Below, piece after piece: positions 1 to 6,945 of a stretch of 44,882 nt of DNA (the stretch's first letter is position 1; each line of letters begins with the position of its first letter). Both the position numbers and the translations under genes were made by a program. The notes under the pieces are model-generated. The model was not told where the DNA came from and made no database searches. It saw nothing but the letters and a program-made list of their open reading frames with translations. The DNA lies in contig CBFHJH010000017.1 of assembly GCA_965656185.1 (NCBI GenBank), positions 1 to 44,882 on the forward strand, in the 5' to 3' direction. The stretch is from Croceimicrobium sp965656185 (GTDB lineage: Bacteria > Bacteroidota > Bacteroidia > Flavobacteriales > Schleiferiaceae).

Positions 1-462
1 ATTGCTAATAACCTCCAGCAGTGCCTCTATTTTCTCTCTCGCCTCTTGCTCCTTGCTTATTTTAATAAGATTACTGACAACTAAAGGGTAAGAGCTAAGA
101 TCCGGTGCAAAAAAAGTCCCGGCTCCTCGAAATTTATACTGTATTTGATGACGATCTAAGCTAATTATGACTTTTTCTATCTCACTCTCTAAACTAACTA
201 GAGCTTCGTATGAGTTGCTCTTCAGAATTAAGTCTCTTAGGTCTAAGTGAATTTGACGTTTAAACTGGTTAGAGAAATGCGTTCTTTCACCCGAGTAGTA
301 AAAGCGAAAAGTAACAATGGTACCAAATGAAAAAGACGCATTTAGGGGTAGTAAGATTCGTTCATTTGAGTATCTAGGATCATCTGCTAAAAATTCCGCA
401 AAATCTTCATCAAAACTGATCTTTACCTGCGACTTTTGAAGCTTGTGTACAATTGGTAACAT
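1..462 (-). CDS. Unknown protein, N-terminal 154 residues, cut by the window edge
   Basis: An uninterrupted frame runs from the ATG at 462 to the left edge with no stop. It begins MLPIVHKLQKSQVKISFDED and later contains FSFGTIVTFRFYYSGERTHF and a charged, probably helical stretch near residues 135-150. There is no signal peptide or membrane segment. The start codon shares one base with the stop of the integrase gene (TAATG), which implies translational coupling and one mRNA. I do not recognise the family. Coupling to the integrase suggests element cargo or an accessory recombination factor, but that is inference. Codon use looks similar to the integrase. Confidence 0.72.
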   Translation of the reverse strand, partial: MLPIVHKLQKSQVKISFDEDFAEFLADDPRYSNERILLPLNASFSFGTIVTFRFYYSGERTHFSNQFKRQIHLDLRDLILKSNSYEALVSLESEIEKVIISLDRHQIQYKFRGAGTFFAPDLSSYPLVVSNLIKISKEQEAREKIEALLEVISN

Positions 463-1688
463 TAGTCAAATATTTCCCCTAAGATATCGCGTTCTCCATC
501 ATTTCCCAAGGAGTTAATGTAGTCTTGAGTTTCCTTGAGCTTGGAATGTTGAAGCGCTTTTTTCACGGCCATAGGATCTTTAGTTTGACTGTAGGCGATA
601 TATGCGAAACTATGTCGCGCAATATGAAAGCTAACCTTTTTTTGAATTTTAGCTTTTTTCACCACCTCAGCTAAATAACGGTTGACCAGCACATTTTTGG
701 AGCTAACAATCTTAATTCTCTTTGCAATGGGCTGCTCGAAATAGTTTCTAGGCAATAGTGGGAATATAAAAGTGTCTGACTTGCCGTCCTTTAGAGGGTA
801 TAAGTCTAAAATCTCCAATGCTTTTCTAGGCATGCGCATCATTTGCCGCTTGCCCGTTTTATTCATAAGGTAGTCCAGTCGACTTCCATCTTTAATGTTG
901 CTCCATGATAGCTCTACAAGGTCTCCAAATCGCATACCGCCCATATAAAGAGCAAATACAAAGTAGTTGCGAGCATGCCATTCCCAAGAATACTTCTCAA
1001 GCTCTAGGTCTTCCAAAAGCTTTAACTCTCCTATTGTGAGCTTATCACGCTCTACTGAAGTGGTTTTCACACTGTATTTTAAGAATTGAAGGTTCGGATT
1101 CTCAATAAGACCTTCGTCCATAGCACGCCGATAAATGAGCTTGATAACCTTAAGGTTGACATCAACCGTATTTGGAGAGTTGCCAATTTCACGCAAATAA
1201 GCATCAAAACCTTTAATCATAGCTAAATCGGTCTGATTTAAGGCTAGGTCGTTACCTTTTAAGTAAACCTCGAGCTTATTGAGAGCTACCTTCATTTTAA
1301 GCGCATAGCGTTCTTTGCCCACAGATTTGTAATGGTTGACCTGAGCTTCTCCATAGGCAATCCATGTCTGGTTGTTTAACGACTTGCGATTTTTAAATGC
1401 TTGGATTAACATTTTAGCGTCAGCATCTTGCTCGTTCAAGTAGGAGTTAATAAAGTCGAAAAGATCATCGTAGAGGTTTTTTAAACCATTATTTAGGACA
1501 GCATGACGTGGTTCGCTGGATCGTATCCATTTACCGAACTGAGCTTTGGCGTGAAAAGTGGATTTCTTTACCAGGTATTGAGTTTTGAGCCGAGCAAGCT
1601 TTCGCTCTTTAGTCAGTCTTAGCATCACTGAATGCCTACCATCAGAAGTTGGCTTATTATTGATCTCAAAACGTAGTGAAAACGACAT
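462..1688 (-). CDS. Tyrosine-type site-specific recombinase (integrase)
   Basis: A 408-residue phage-type integrase of the Bacteroidota kind: an N-terminal arm-binding domain (about 1-95), a SAM-like core-binding domain (about 105-200) and a C-terminal catalytic domain (about 215-400). The catalytic set is visible: R253 in GGMRFGDL, a beta-hairpin lysine at K277 or K280, H355 and R358 in FHIARHSF, H381 in LQHSK and the nucleophile Y390 in TQDYI. It should therefore be active and catalyse integration and excision of the element ending at the tRNA fragment 166 bp upstream of its start. It starts with ATG at 1688. The stop overlaps the start of the next gene by one base. Three 11-bp repeats lie just upstream of the start and could be arm sites, which would also place the promoter under integrase control. 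Confidence 0.93.
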   Translation of the reverse strand: MSFSLRFEINNKPTSDGRHSVMLRLTKERKLARLKTQYLVKKSTFHAKAQFGKWIRSSEPRHAVLNNGLKNLYDDLFDFINSYLNEQDADAKMLIQAFKNRKSLNNQTWIAYGEAQVNHYKSVGKERYALKMKVALNKLEVYLKGNDLALNQTDLAMIKGFDAYLREIGNSPNTVDVNLKVIKLIYRRAMDEGLIENPNLQFLKYSVKTTSVERDKLTIGELKLLEDLELEKYSWEWHARNYFVFALYMGGMRFGDLVELSWSNIKDGSRLDYLMNKTGKRQMMRMPRKALEILDLYPLKDGKSDTFIFPLLPRNYFEQPIAKRIKIVSSKNVLVNRYLAEVVKKAKIQKKVSFHIARHSFAYIAYSQTKDPMAVKKALQHSKLKETQDYINSLGNDGERDILGEIFD

Positions 1689-1700
1689 TGGCGAGCTGTA

Positions 1701-1733
1701 TTACTGAAACAATACTGAAATATTACTGAAACA
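1701..1733. repeat. Three tandem 11-bp repeats, candidate integrase arm-type sites
   Basis: TTACTGAAACA, ATACTGAAATA and TTACTGAAACA follow one another without gaps. The shared core TACTGAAA recurs at 1702, 1713 and 1724, exactly 11 bp apart, so all copies face nearly the same side of the helix. They sit between the integrase start and the tRNA-fragment att core, where arm-type sites of tyrosine recombinases or an excisionase binding site usually lie. They might also act in autoregulation of the integrase promoter. The function is inferred. Confidence 0.6.
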
Positions 1734-1757
1734 AATATAGCATTTTAATGCATCTGA

Positions 1758-1849
1758 CTTCACCCTATTGCATGGCGGTGTGAATATAACTAGCTAATAA
1801 ACAGTTGATTTAAGCGATTTTAGCTGAACTTAAGTGAAGCTGGGTGAAG
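1758..1849. repeat. Inverted/direct GTGAAG motifs flanking the att region
   Basis: CTTCACCC at 1758-1765 is the exact inverse of GGGTGAAG at 1842-1849. A further GTGAAG at 1834-1839 lies 10 bp before the one at 1844-1849. The last copy is only 4 bp from the tRNA fragment. Together with the phased repeats at 1701-1733 they could form a second class of protein-binding sites for the integration complex. The short length means chance is possible. Confidence 0.35.
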
Positions 1850-1853
1850 ATAT

Positions 1854-1875
1854 TTCAAGTCCCGCCTGGGGCACC
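1854..1875 (+). other. att site: duplicated 3' end of a tRNA gene
   Basis: The 22 bases read as the end of a tRNA: a T-loop (TTCAAGT), the 3' arm of the T-stem (CCCGC), a 7-nt 3' acceptor strand (CTGGGGC), discriminator A and CC. Nothing upstream supplies the matching T-stem 5' arm (GCGGG), anticodon arm or acceptor 5' strand (GCCCCAG), so this is a fragment and not a gene. It is followed at once by a strong terminator, as expected for the original tRNA 3' flank. The tRNA identity cannot be fixed from these bases. Confidence 0.75.
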
Positions 1876-1877
1876 TT

Positions 1878-1905
1878 AAAAAGCGACTTTTTAGTCGCTT
1901 TTTTT
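1878..1905 (+). terminator. Rho-independent terminator, probably bidirectional
   Basis: A perfect 10-bp stem (AAAAAGCGAC with GTCGCTTTTT) has a 6-nt loop and a T-run on the plus strand; the reverse complement also ends in T-rich sequence. On the plus strand it is placed to terminate the tRNA whose 3' fragment precedes it. On the minus strand it contains the stop codon of the formyl-THF ligase gene. Confidence 0.85.
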
Positions 1906-2439
1906 GTTGCTCACCAAAACTAGATCAACCGATTGGTCATAAGCCTCCGCAGGAACACTTTCTAGTAATTGAAACGGGTAGGCCAAGCCTATTCTTAGTG
2001 CGTCGAATTGTTCTGCTAAAAAGCGGTCGTAATAGCCTCCGCCATAACCAAGGCGATTGCCCAAGTGGTCAAATGCCAAGCCTGGGCAAATGATGATTTC
2101 CGGAGTCTTTTCAGCCCAAACTTCTTGAATGGGGAGAAGAGTACCAAAGGTGGCTGGCTTCAAGGTATTTGTGTCCCTAAGTATAAGGCTCTTTAAAATT
2201 CCTTTCCCGGTTATTTTTGGAGCATGCAGTTCGATTCCTGCGTCCAATACTCTTTCGAGAAAGGGCCAAAGCTGGATCTCCTCCGGTAAGGGAAGGTAGC
2301 AATGGATTACTTGCGCTTCTTGTTCTTGAACCAGTTTCCAAAGCTCATCGCATAGCTCTTTATCCCAAACTTGCTTTTGATCGGGGTTGAGTCCCTTTCG
2401 TTCACCTCTCAGCTTTGTCCTTAATTCAGCTTTTCCCAT
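1891..2439 (-). CDS. fau: 5-formyltetrahydrofolate cyclo-ligase
   Basis: A 182-residue protein of family-typical length. The enzyme converts 5-formyl-THF to 5,10-methenyl-THF with ATP in the cytoplasm, returning the storage form to the one-carbon pool. The signature loop GYGGGYYDRFL at residues 131-141 binds phosphate and substrate. It is preceded by IICPGLAFDHLGNRLG, the other strongly conserved block. The N-terminus (KAELRTKLRGERKGL) matches the usual basic helix. The gene starts with ATG at 2439 and overlaps the end of waaA by 14 bp, so the two are likely co-transcribed from the outer-membrane gene upstream. The stop lies inside the terminator at 1878-1905. Aliases are ygfA and MTHFS. Confidence 0.95.
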   Translation of the reverse strand: MGKAELRTKLRGERKGLNPDQKQVWDKELCDELWKLVQEQEAQVIHCYLPLPEEIQLWPFLERVLDAGIELHAPKITGKGILKSLILRDTNTLKPATFGTLLPIQEVWAEKTPEIIICPGLAFDHLGNRLGYGGGYYDRFLAEQFDALRIGLAYPFQLLESVPAEAYDQSVDLVLVSNKKSD

Positions 2440-3661
2440 CCAACAGCGTTTCTAGTACTTTGGAGATCTTATCGGCGGCACCAGTTTTTTGTTTCAAATA
2501 TTGATGCATCCTTGGCTTGAATTCTGCCCTTGCTTCTTGTGGATTAAAGCGTTTAATGTAGTTGTCGAGATCCTGGAAATGATGAATCTCAAAGGCTAAT
2601 TCTTGCTGGACCATTTCTTTGGTTTCCACGAACTTTTTGTGGTTGGGTCCAAAGGCAATAGGTATTTCATAAATAGCGGGCTCTACGGTGCTGTGTACAC
2701 TTTGGCCGAAGCCCCCGCCTATTAGGGCAAGGTCGGCAAAACGGTAAAGCATTTTTAACTGACCAATATTGTCGACAATCAAAACTTGATTTTTAGCACT
2801 CCAAGCGCTTTCGCTGAAAAGATTTAGCCCAAAATCTTCGAATTCCTTACTGAGGCGAGAAATATTTTTTGGCTCAACCTCATGGGGAGCTAGGATTAAT
2901 TTCAGGGCCTTATTGCCCTTAAGTAGTCTGACCAAAAGCTCCTCTTCCTTTGGCCAAGAACTGCCGGCTACTAAACAAAGCTTTTGATCGATCCACTCAT
3001 CAAGGCCGTTCAGTTCAAAAGGACTTTCTTTTATTTTTTGAGCTTGATCAAATCGGCTGTCACCGCAAATATCAGCACTGATGCCAATGATTTTTAGAAG
3101 CTCAAGACTTTTTTGATCCTGCACCAAGATGTTTTGAAAGTGCTCAAGTGCCCGGCGAAAATATCCGCCGTAAGGCTTAAAATAAATTTGATCATCGCGA
3201 AAAACTGCTGGGGCAAGAACAGTCGGAATACCCTTCTTTTTTAATTCACTCAAAAAGTTGGGCCAAATCTCATATTTGAGGAAAAGGGCAAGATCAGGCT
3301 GAAGTAGTTGTAGGAAATCTTTGGCGTTTTTAGGAAGATCCAATGGAAGGTATATGATGGCATCGGCCAGCTCTCTCTGTTTAAAATTCAGGTAGCCACT
3401 GGGAGAGAAAAAGCTTATAACGACTTTAAGGTCAGGCCTTTTGTTTCTCAGGTTTTTAATTACGGGAACGCCTTGTTCAATTTCTCCTAAAGAGGCAGAG
3501 TGGATCCAAAGAAGTTGCCCTTCATCTAAATTTAATTGACTTAATTCACTGCGCCACTTTTTTCGACCAATCAGCCAAAGCTGCGCTTTATTATTGAAGA
3601 TAGCGACGATTCGAATGGCCAGGCCATAGGCTCTTATTCCTATGTTGTAGAGGAAATGCAA
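2426..3661 (-). CDS. waaA: 3-deoxy-D-manno-octulosonic acid (Kdo) transferase
   Basis: About 411 residues, a GT30 glycosyltransferase that adds Kdo from CMP-Kdo to the lipid A precursor at the inner membrane. The N-terminus (FLYNIGIRAYGLAIRIVAIF) is the usual membrane anchor. LLWIHSASLGEIEQG carries the conserved acidic residue of the first domain. APHEVEPKNI and ALIGGGFGQSVHSTVEPAIY are the C-terminal nucleotide-sugar motifs. No ATG is available. I place the start at TTG 3661, one base after the stop of the upstream gene, because homologues begin near this point; TTG 3697 or GTG 3694 would add up to 12 residues and overlap the upstream gene. The 3' end overlaps the formyl-THF ligase start. 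Confidence 0.94.
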   Translation of the reverse strand: MHFLYNIGIRAYGLAIRIVAIFNNKAQLWLIGRKKWRSELSQLNLDEGQLLWIHSASLGEIEQGVPVIKNLRNKRPDLKVVISFFSPSGYLNFKQRELADAIIYLPLDLPKNAKDFLQLLQPDLALFLKYEIWPNFLSELKKKGIPTVLAPAVFRDDQIYFKPYGGYFRRALEHFQNILVQDQKSLELLKIIGISADICGDSRFDQAQKIKESPFELNGLDEWIDQKLCLVAGSSWPKEEELLVRLLKGNKALKLILAPHEVEPKNISRLSKEFEDFGLNLFSESAWSAKNQVLIVDNIGQLKMLYRFADLALIGGGFGQSVHSTVEPAIYEIPIAFGPNHKKFVETKEMVQQELAFEIHHFQDLDNYIKRFNPQEARAEFKPRMHQYLKQKTGAADKISKVLETLLDGKS

Positions 3662-3662
3662 A

Positions 3663-4418
3663 TTAGTTGTAGTAATACTCCTCAGTTTTTCCACCAAGGT
3701 AAATAGGGATGTACCAATTAAGTTTTAAGCCATAAAGGAAATTGCTTTGAAGCTCGTCACTTAGGGCGCCTAAAGGGTAGTAATAAGCCCTCATGTCACG
3801 CGACCACACTTGGCTGACTTCGAAAGAAATTTTAAAGTTTACTTTTCGGTTGGGCGACATATAAATGAAACCTAAACTCTCCCGGAGCATAAAACCTTGA
3901 CCAAAGCGATCGTATCCTTTTTCGTATTCATCAATGATCTGTGGGGAATCGTTGCCAACATTGTCAACGTTTAGCCAATGCCAAATGTAGCCTCCGGTGA
4001 GCCCGAGGTTTAGGCCACTGTTAGGGTTGGAACCAAAAAATGGGATGGTCTTTTCGACCCCTAAATTAAAGTAAGTAGCCCTCTGGTTGATGTTTACCTG
4101 GGCGTAGCTGCCACTTATATTGATCAGATTTCCATCGGGAGTAAAGACGTTTTTTAAGGAGGCTTCACGATCAGTAACATCACCTCCGAATAAATAAGAC
4201 CACTCGGCGGTTAGGGTATAATTCGAACTGAATTTCCGACCTAAAAACGCACTTACACTGTAATTCTGAGTGTAGCGGTCGGTCCACTCTCCGCCTGGGC
4301 TATTGGTGCTTATGCCAGCCCCGATTAACCAAGCCCGACTAGGTTCGGATTTCTCTTGTGCTGAGGTCAGAGTGCTGGCGAAAATTAGCCCAATTAGTGG
4401 AAAAAGTCTTAATTTCAT
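3663..4418 (-). CDS. Predicted outer-membrane beta-barrel protein, function unknown
   Basis: 251 residues with a signal peptide (MKLRLFPLIGLIFASTLTSAQ), then alternating aromatic-rich strands such as NYTLTAEWSYLFGG, GLNLGLTGGYIWHWLN and VNFKISFEVSQVW, ending in aromatic-rich YYYN. This is the look of a small outer-membrane barrel. A similar protein often sits beside waaA in Bacteroidota (family knowledge, not verified here), which suggests a role at the outer membrane. The start is ATG 4418; an upstream GTG at 4427 would add three residues before the signal peptide and is less likely. It is the first gene of a run with waaA and fau, divergent from the nucleotide-sugar operon. Confidence 0.8.
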   Translation of the reverse strand: MKLRLFPLIGLIFASTLTSAQEKSEPSRAWLIGAGISTNSPGGEWTDRYTQNYSVSAFLGRKFSSNYTLTAEWSYLFGGDVTDREASLKNVFTPDGNLINISGSYAQVNINQRATYFNLGVEKTIPFFGSNPNSGLNLGLTGGYIWHWLNVDNVGNDSPQIIDEYEKGYDRFGQGFMLRESLGFIYMSPNRKVNFKISFEVSQVWSRDMRAYYYPLGALSDELQSNFLYGLKLNWYIPIYLGGKTEEYYYN

Positions 4419-4457
4419 AATTATCACAAAAGTAAGGTCCTTTAGGACAATGCTCTT

Positions 4458-4465
4458 TATCTTTG
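4458..4465 (+). promoter_or_regulatory. -7 box of the nucleotide-sugar operon promoter
   Basis: TATCTTTG is a full match to the Bacteroidota -7 consensus TAnnTTTG, 18 nt before the ATG at 4484. I see no clear TTG -33 element at the usual distance. The small inverted repeat GTCC-TTTA-GGAC about 10 bp upstream could bind a regulator. Confidence 0.6.
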
Positions 4466-4483
4466 TTAGGAATAAATTGATTT

Positions 4484-5623
4484 ATGAAGAAAATTCAAAT
4501 GGTTGACTTGGTCAGCCAGTATGAACAAATCCAAGATCAAGTCGACCAAGCCATAACCAATGTCGTTCGATCTTCCGCCTATATTAACGGTCCTGAGGTA
4601 AAAACATTTCAAGCCGAATTAGAACAATACCTATCGGTTAAACACGTGATTCCCTGTGCTAATGGGACCGATGCTTTGCAAATTGCCATGATGGCGTTAG
4701 GCTTAAAGCCTGGCGATGAGGTGATAACAGCAACTTTCACCTATGTGGCTACCGCGGAAATTATTGCCCTCTTAGGCCTAACTCCTGTTTTGGTGGATGT
4801 AGACGAGGATACTTTTGGATTAAACCCAGATCAGGTTAAAGCGGCAATTACTGAGAAAACTAAGGCCATTGTACCCGTTCATTTATTTGGCCAGTGTGCC
4901 GATATGGAGTCAATCATGGATATTGCAAGGGAGTACGACCTTTTCGTGGTGGAGGATACCGCTCAAGCGATTGGGGCCGATTATACTTTCGCCAATGGCC
5001 AAACTCAGAAAGCCGGTACCATTGGCCACATTGGTTCTACCTCTTTTTTCCCCAGTAAGAACTTGGGTTGTTACGGCGATGGAGGAGCCATTTTCACCAA
5101 TGATGATGAATTAGCTAAGAAATTACGCATTATCGCCAATCACGGTCAAACCGTGCGTTATTATCACGATATGATCGGGGTGAACTCACGATTAGATTCT
5201 ATTCAGGCGGCGGTATTACGTTGTAAGTTACCTCATCTAGATCGTTATAATGCGAATCGAGGCAAAGCAGCTGCTTATTACGATAAGGCTTTTGCGGATG
5301 TATCAGAATTAAAGACACCTTTCCGCGATCCGAAATCGACTCATGTTTTCCATCAATACACTTTGCAATTAGTCGATTCGATAGACCGTAATGCTTTGGT
5401 AGAATACCTTTCATCGAAAGATATACCGGCTATGATCTATTATCCGGTAGCTTTACACATGCAAAAGGCTTATAAAGATGATCGCTACGGTGAGGGAAGC
5501 TTTCCGGTTACCGAGCGCTTGGTAAGTAGAGTTTTTTCTCTGCCTATGCACAGTGAATTATCGGAAGAGCAATTAGAATACATTACAGAGGAAGTTAAAA
5601 ACTTTATAAATAACCAATCATGA
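4484..5623 (+). CDS. DegT/DnrJ/EryC1/StrS-family sugar aminotransferase
   Basis: A 379-residue PLP enzyme of fold type I that transaminates keto-sugar nucleotides for surface polysaccharides. The PLP lysine is K192 in FFPSKNLG; D158 and Q161 in VVEDTAQAIGA contact the cofactor; NGTDALQIA (about 60-68) is the phosphate-binding loop. The exact substrate is not readable. Likely candidates are UDP-3-keto sugars (WbpE-like) or 4-keto-6-deoxy sugars, and the latter would fit rfbB, the last gene of the operon. It is the first gene of a five-gene operon and its stop overlaps the ugd start (ATGA, 4 bp). Confidence 0.92.
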   Translation: MKKIQMVDLVSQYEQIQDQVDQAITNVVRSSAYINGPEVKTFQAELEQYLSVKHVIPCANGTDALQIAMMALGLKPGDEVITATFTYVATAEIIALLGLTPVLVDVDEDTFGLNPDQVKAAITEKTKAIVPVHLFGQCADMESIMDIAREYDLFVVEDTAQAIGADYTFANGQTQKAGTIGHIGSTSFFPSKNLGCYGDGGAIFTNDDELAKKLRIIANHGQTVRYYHDMIGVNSRLDSIQAAVLRCKLPHLDRYNANRGKAAAYYDKAFADVSELKTPFRDPKSTHVFHQYTLQLVDSIDRNALVEYLSSKDIPAMIYYPVALHMQKAYKDDRYGEGSFPVTERLVSRVFSLPMHSELSEEQLEYITEEVKNFINNQS

Positions 5624-6939
5624 AAATCGTAATCGTTGGTACTGGTTATGTAGGACTGGTAACCGGAACTTGCTTAGCTGAGGTGGGCATCGACGTAATT
5701 TGCGTGGATGTAGATCAGAAAAAGATCGAAAACCTAAAGAATGGCATATTACCCATTTATGAGCCTGGGCTCGATAAATTAGTACACCGCAATTACGACA
5801 AAGGTCGCTTGCAGTTTTCTACCAATTTAGGAGAAGCTATCAAAGATGCTGAAGCAGCATTCATCGCGGTAGGAACTCCTCCCGGAGAAGATGGTAGTGC
5901 CGATTTGAAATATGTTTTGGCCGTGGCCCGTGAAATAGGTGAAAACATGAACTCTTATGGGGTAATTATCACCAAATCAACTGTTCCGGTGGGAACGGCA
6001 GCAAAAGTGAAAAAAGAGATTCAAGATGCCTTAGATAAGCGCGGATTGAGCTTGGATTATGACGTAGCTTCAAACCCGGAATTCCTAAAAGAAGGAGCCG
6101 CGGTAAATGACTTCATGAAACCCGACCGCATCGTAGTGGGGGTAGAGTCGGATCGTGCCAGAAAGGTAATGGAGAAATTGTACCATCCTTTTACTTTAAA
6201 TGGTCATCCGGTAATTTTTATGGATGTGCCTTCAGCGGAAATGACCAAGTACGCGGCTAACTCTATGCTGGCTACCAAGATTTCCTTTATGAATGACATC
6301 GCCAACCTATGCGAGATCATGGGGGCAGACGTGAATTTAGTACGTAAGGGAATAGGCTCTGATCCGAGGATCGGAAATAAATTTATCTATCCGGGCATCG
6401 GATACGGCGGTAGCTGTTTTCCAAAAGATGTAAAGGCCTTGGCAAAAACAGCCCGTGAGAACGGACATGTTATGCGGATCTTGGAAGCGGTAGAAGAAGT
6501 GAACGACGATCAGAAATCGGTATTATTTGAAAAAGTAATGCGCCGATTCCAAGGGAACTTGAAAGGAAAGCATTTTGCCATGTGGGGACTTTCGTTCAAG
6601 CCTAATACCGACGATATGCGCGAAGCACCATCGGTGGTGATCATTAATAAGCTCTTGGCAGAAGGAGCTACTGTTTCTGCTTATGACCCTGTGGCGATGG
6701 AAGAAGCCAAACATGATCTGGGCGACACCATAACATATGCCAAAGATGAATATGAAGCGGTAAAAGGAGCAGACGCCCTCTTAGTTGTTACCGAGTGGAG
6801 CGAATTTAGAGTTCCAGACTTTGAAGAGATTAAAGGTGATTTAAATGCCCCAATTATCTTTGACGGAAGGAATATTTTCGATATTAAACGAATGGCAGAA
6901 CTAGGCTTCGAATATTACTGTATCGGGGTTAAATCATAA
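5620..6939 (+). CDS. ugd: UDP-glucose 6-dehydrogenase
   Basis: 439 residues, the usual length. It oxidises UDP-glucose to UDP-glucuronate with two NAD+. The N-terminal Rossmann motif GTGYVG is at residues 7-12; K210 and N214 (TKYAANSM) and the nucleophile C266 in GGSCFPKD are present. The C-terminal domain (SFKPNTDDMREAPS) binds the nucleotide sugar. It overlaps the upstream aminotransferase by 4 bp and precedes UDP-xylose synthase, which consumes its product. Together they make UDP-GlcA and UDP-Xyl for capsule or exopolysaccharide. Confidence 0.97.
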   Translation: MKIVIVGTGYVGLVTGTCLAEVGIDVICVDVDQKKIENLKNGILPIYEPGLDKLVHRNYDKGRLQFSTNLGEAIKDAEAAFIAVGTPPGEDGSADLKYVLAVAREIGENMNSYGVIITKSTVPVGTAAKVKKEIQDALDKRGLSLDYDVASNPEFLKEGAAVNDFMKPDRIVVGVESDRARKVMEKLYHPFTLNGHPVIFMDVPSAEMTKYAANSMLATKISFMNDIANLCEIMGADVNLVRKGIGSDPRIGNKFIYPGIGYGGSCFPKDVKALAKTARENGHVMRILEAVEEVNDDQKSVLFEKVMRRFQGNLKGKHFAMWGLSFKPNTDDMREAPSVVIINKLLAEGATVSAYDPVAMEEAKHDLGDTITYAKDEYEAVKGADALLVVTEWSEFRVPDFEEIKGDLNAPIIFDGRNIFDIKRMAELGFEYYCIGVKS

Positions 6940-6945
6940 TAGGAT

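Larger units (their letters stand above)
1..1875. mobile_element. Right end of an integrated genetic element (left part outside window)
   Basis: The stretch carries a complete tyrosine recombinase reading away from a 22-nt tRNA 3'-end fragment at 1854-1875, phased short repeats between the two, and a coupled unknown gene. This is the usual architecture of an island or ICE that entered the 3' end of a tRNA gene: the integrase lies next to one att site, and a duplicated tRNA tail remains at the far end. To the right, housekeeping genes begin at once, so 1875 is the likely boundary. The intact tRNA and other att copy should lie left of this window. Whether the element is a prophage, ICE or genomic island cannot be told from the portion visible. 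Confidence 0.7.

Noticed and set aside
1780..1875. Possible complete tRNA gene ending at 1875
   Set aside because: Only the T-loop, T-stem 3' arm and acceptor 3' strand are present; no matching acceptor 5' strand, D arm or anticodon arm can be folded upstream.
4303..4506. Short plus-strand frame running into the aminotransferase start
   Set aside because: It overlaps the signal peptide region of the outer-membrane gene in antisense and the aminotransferase in a different frame; no ribosome or family support.
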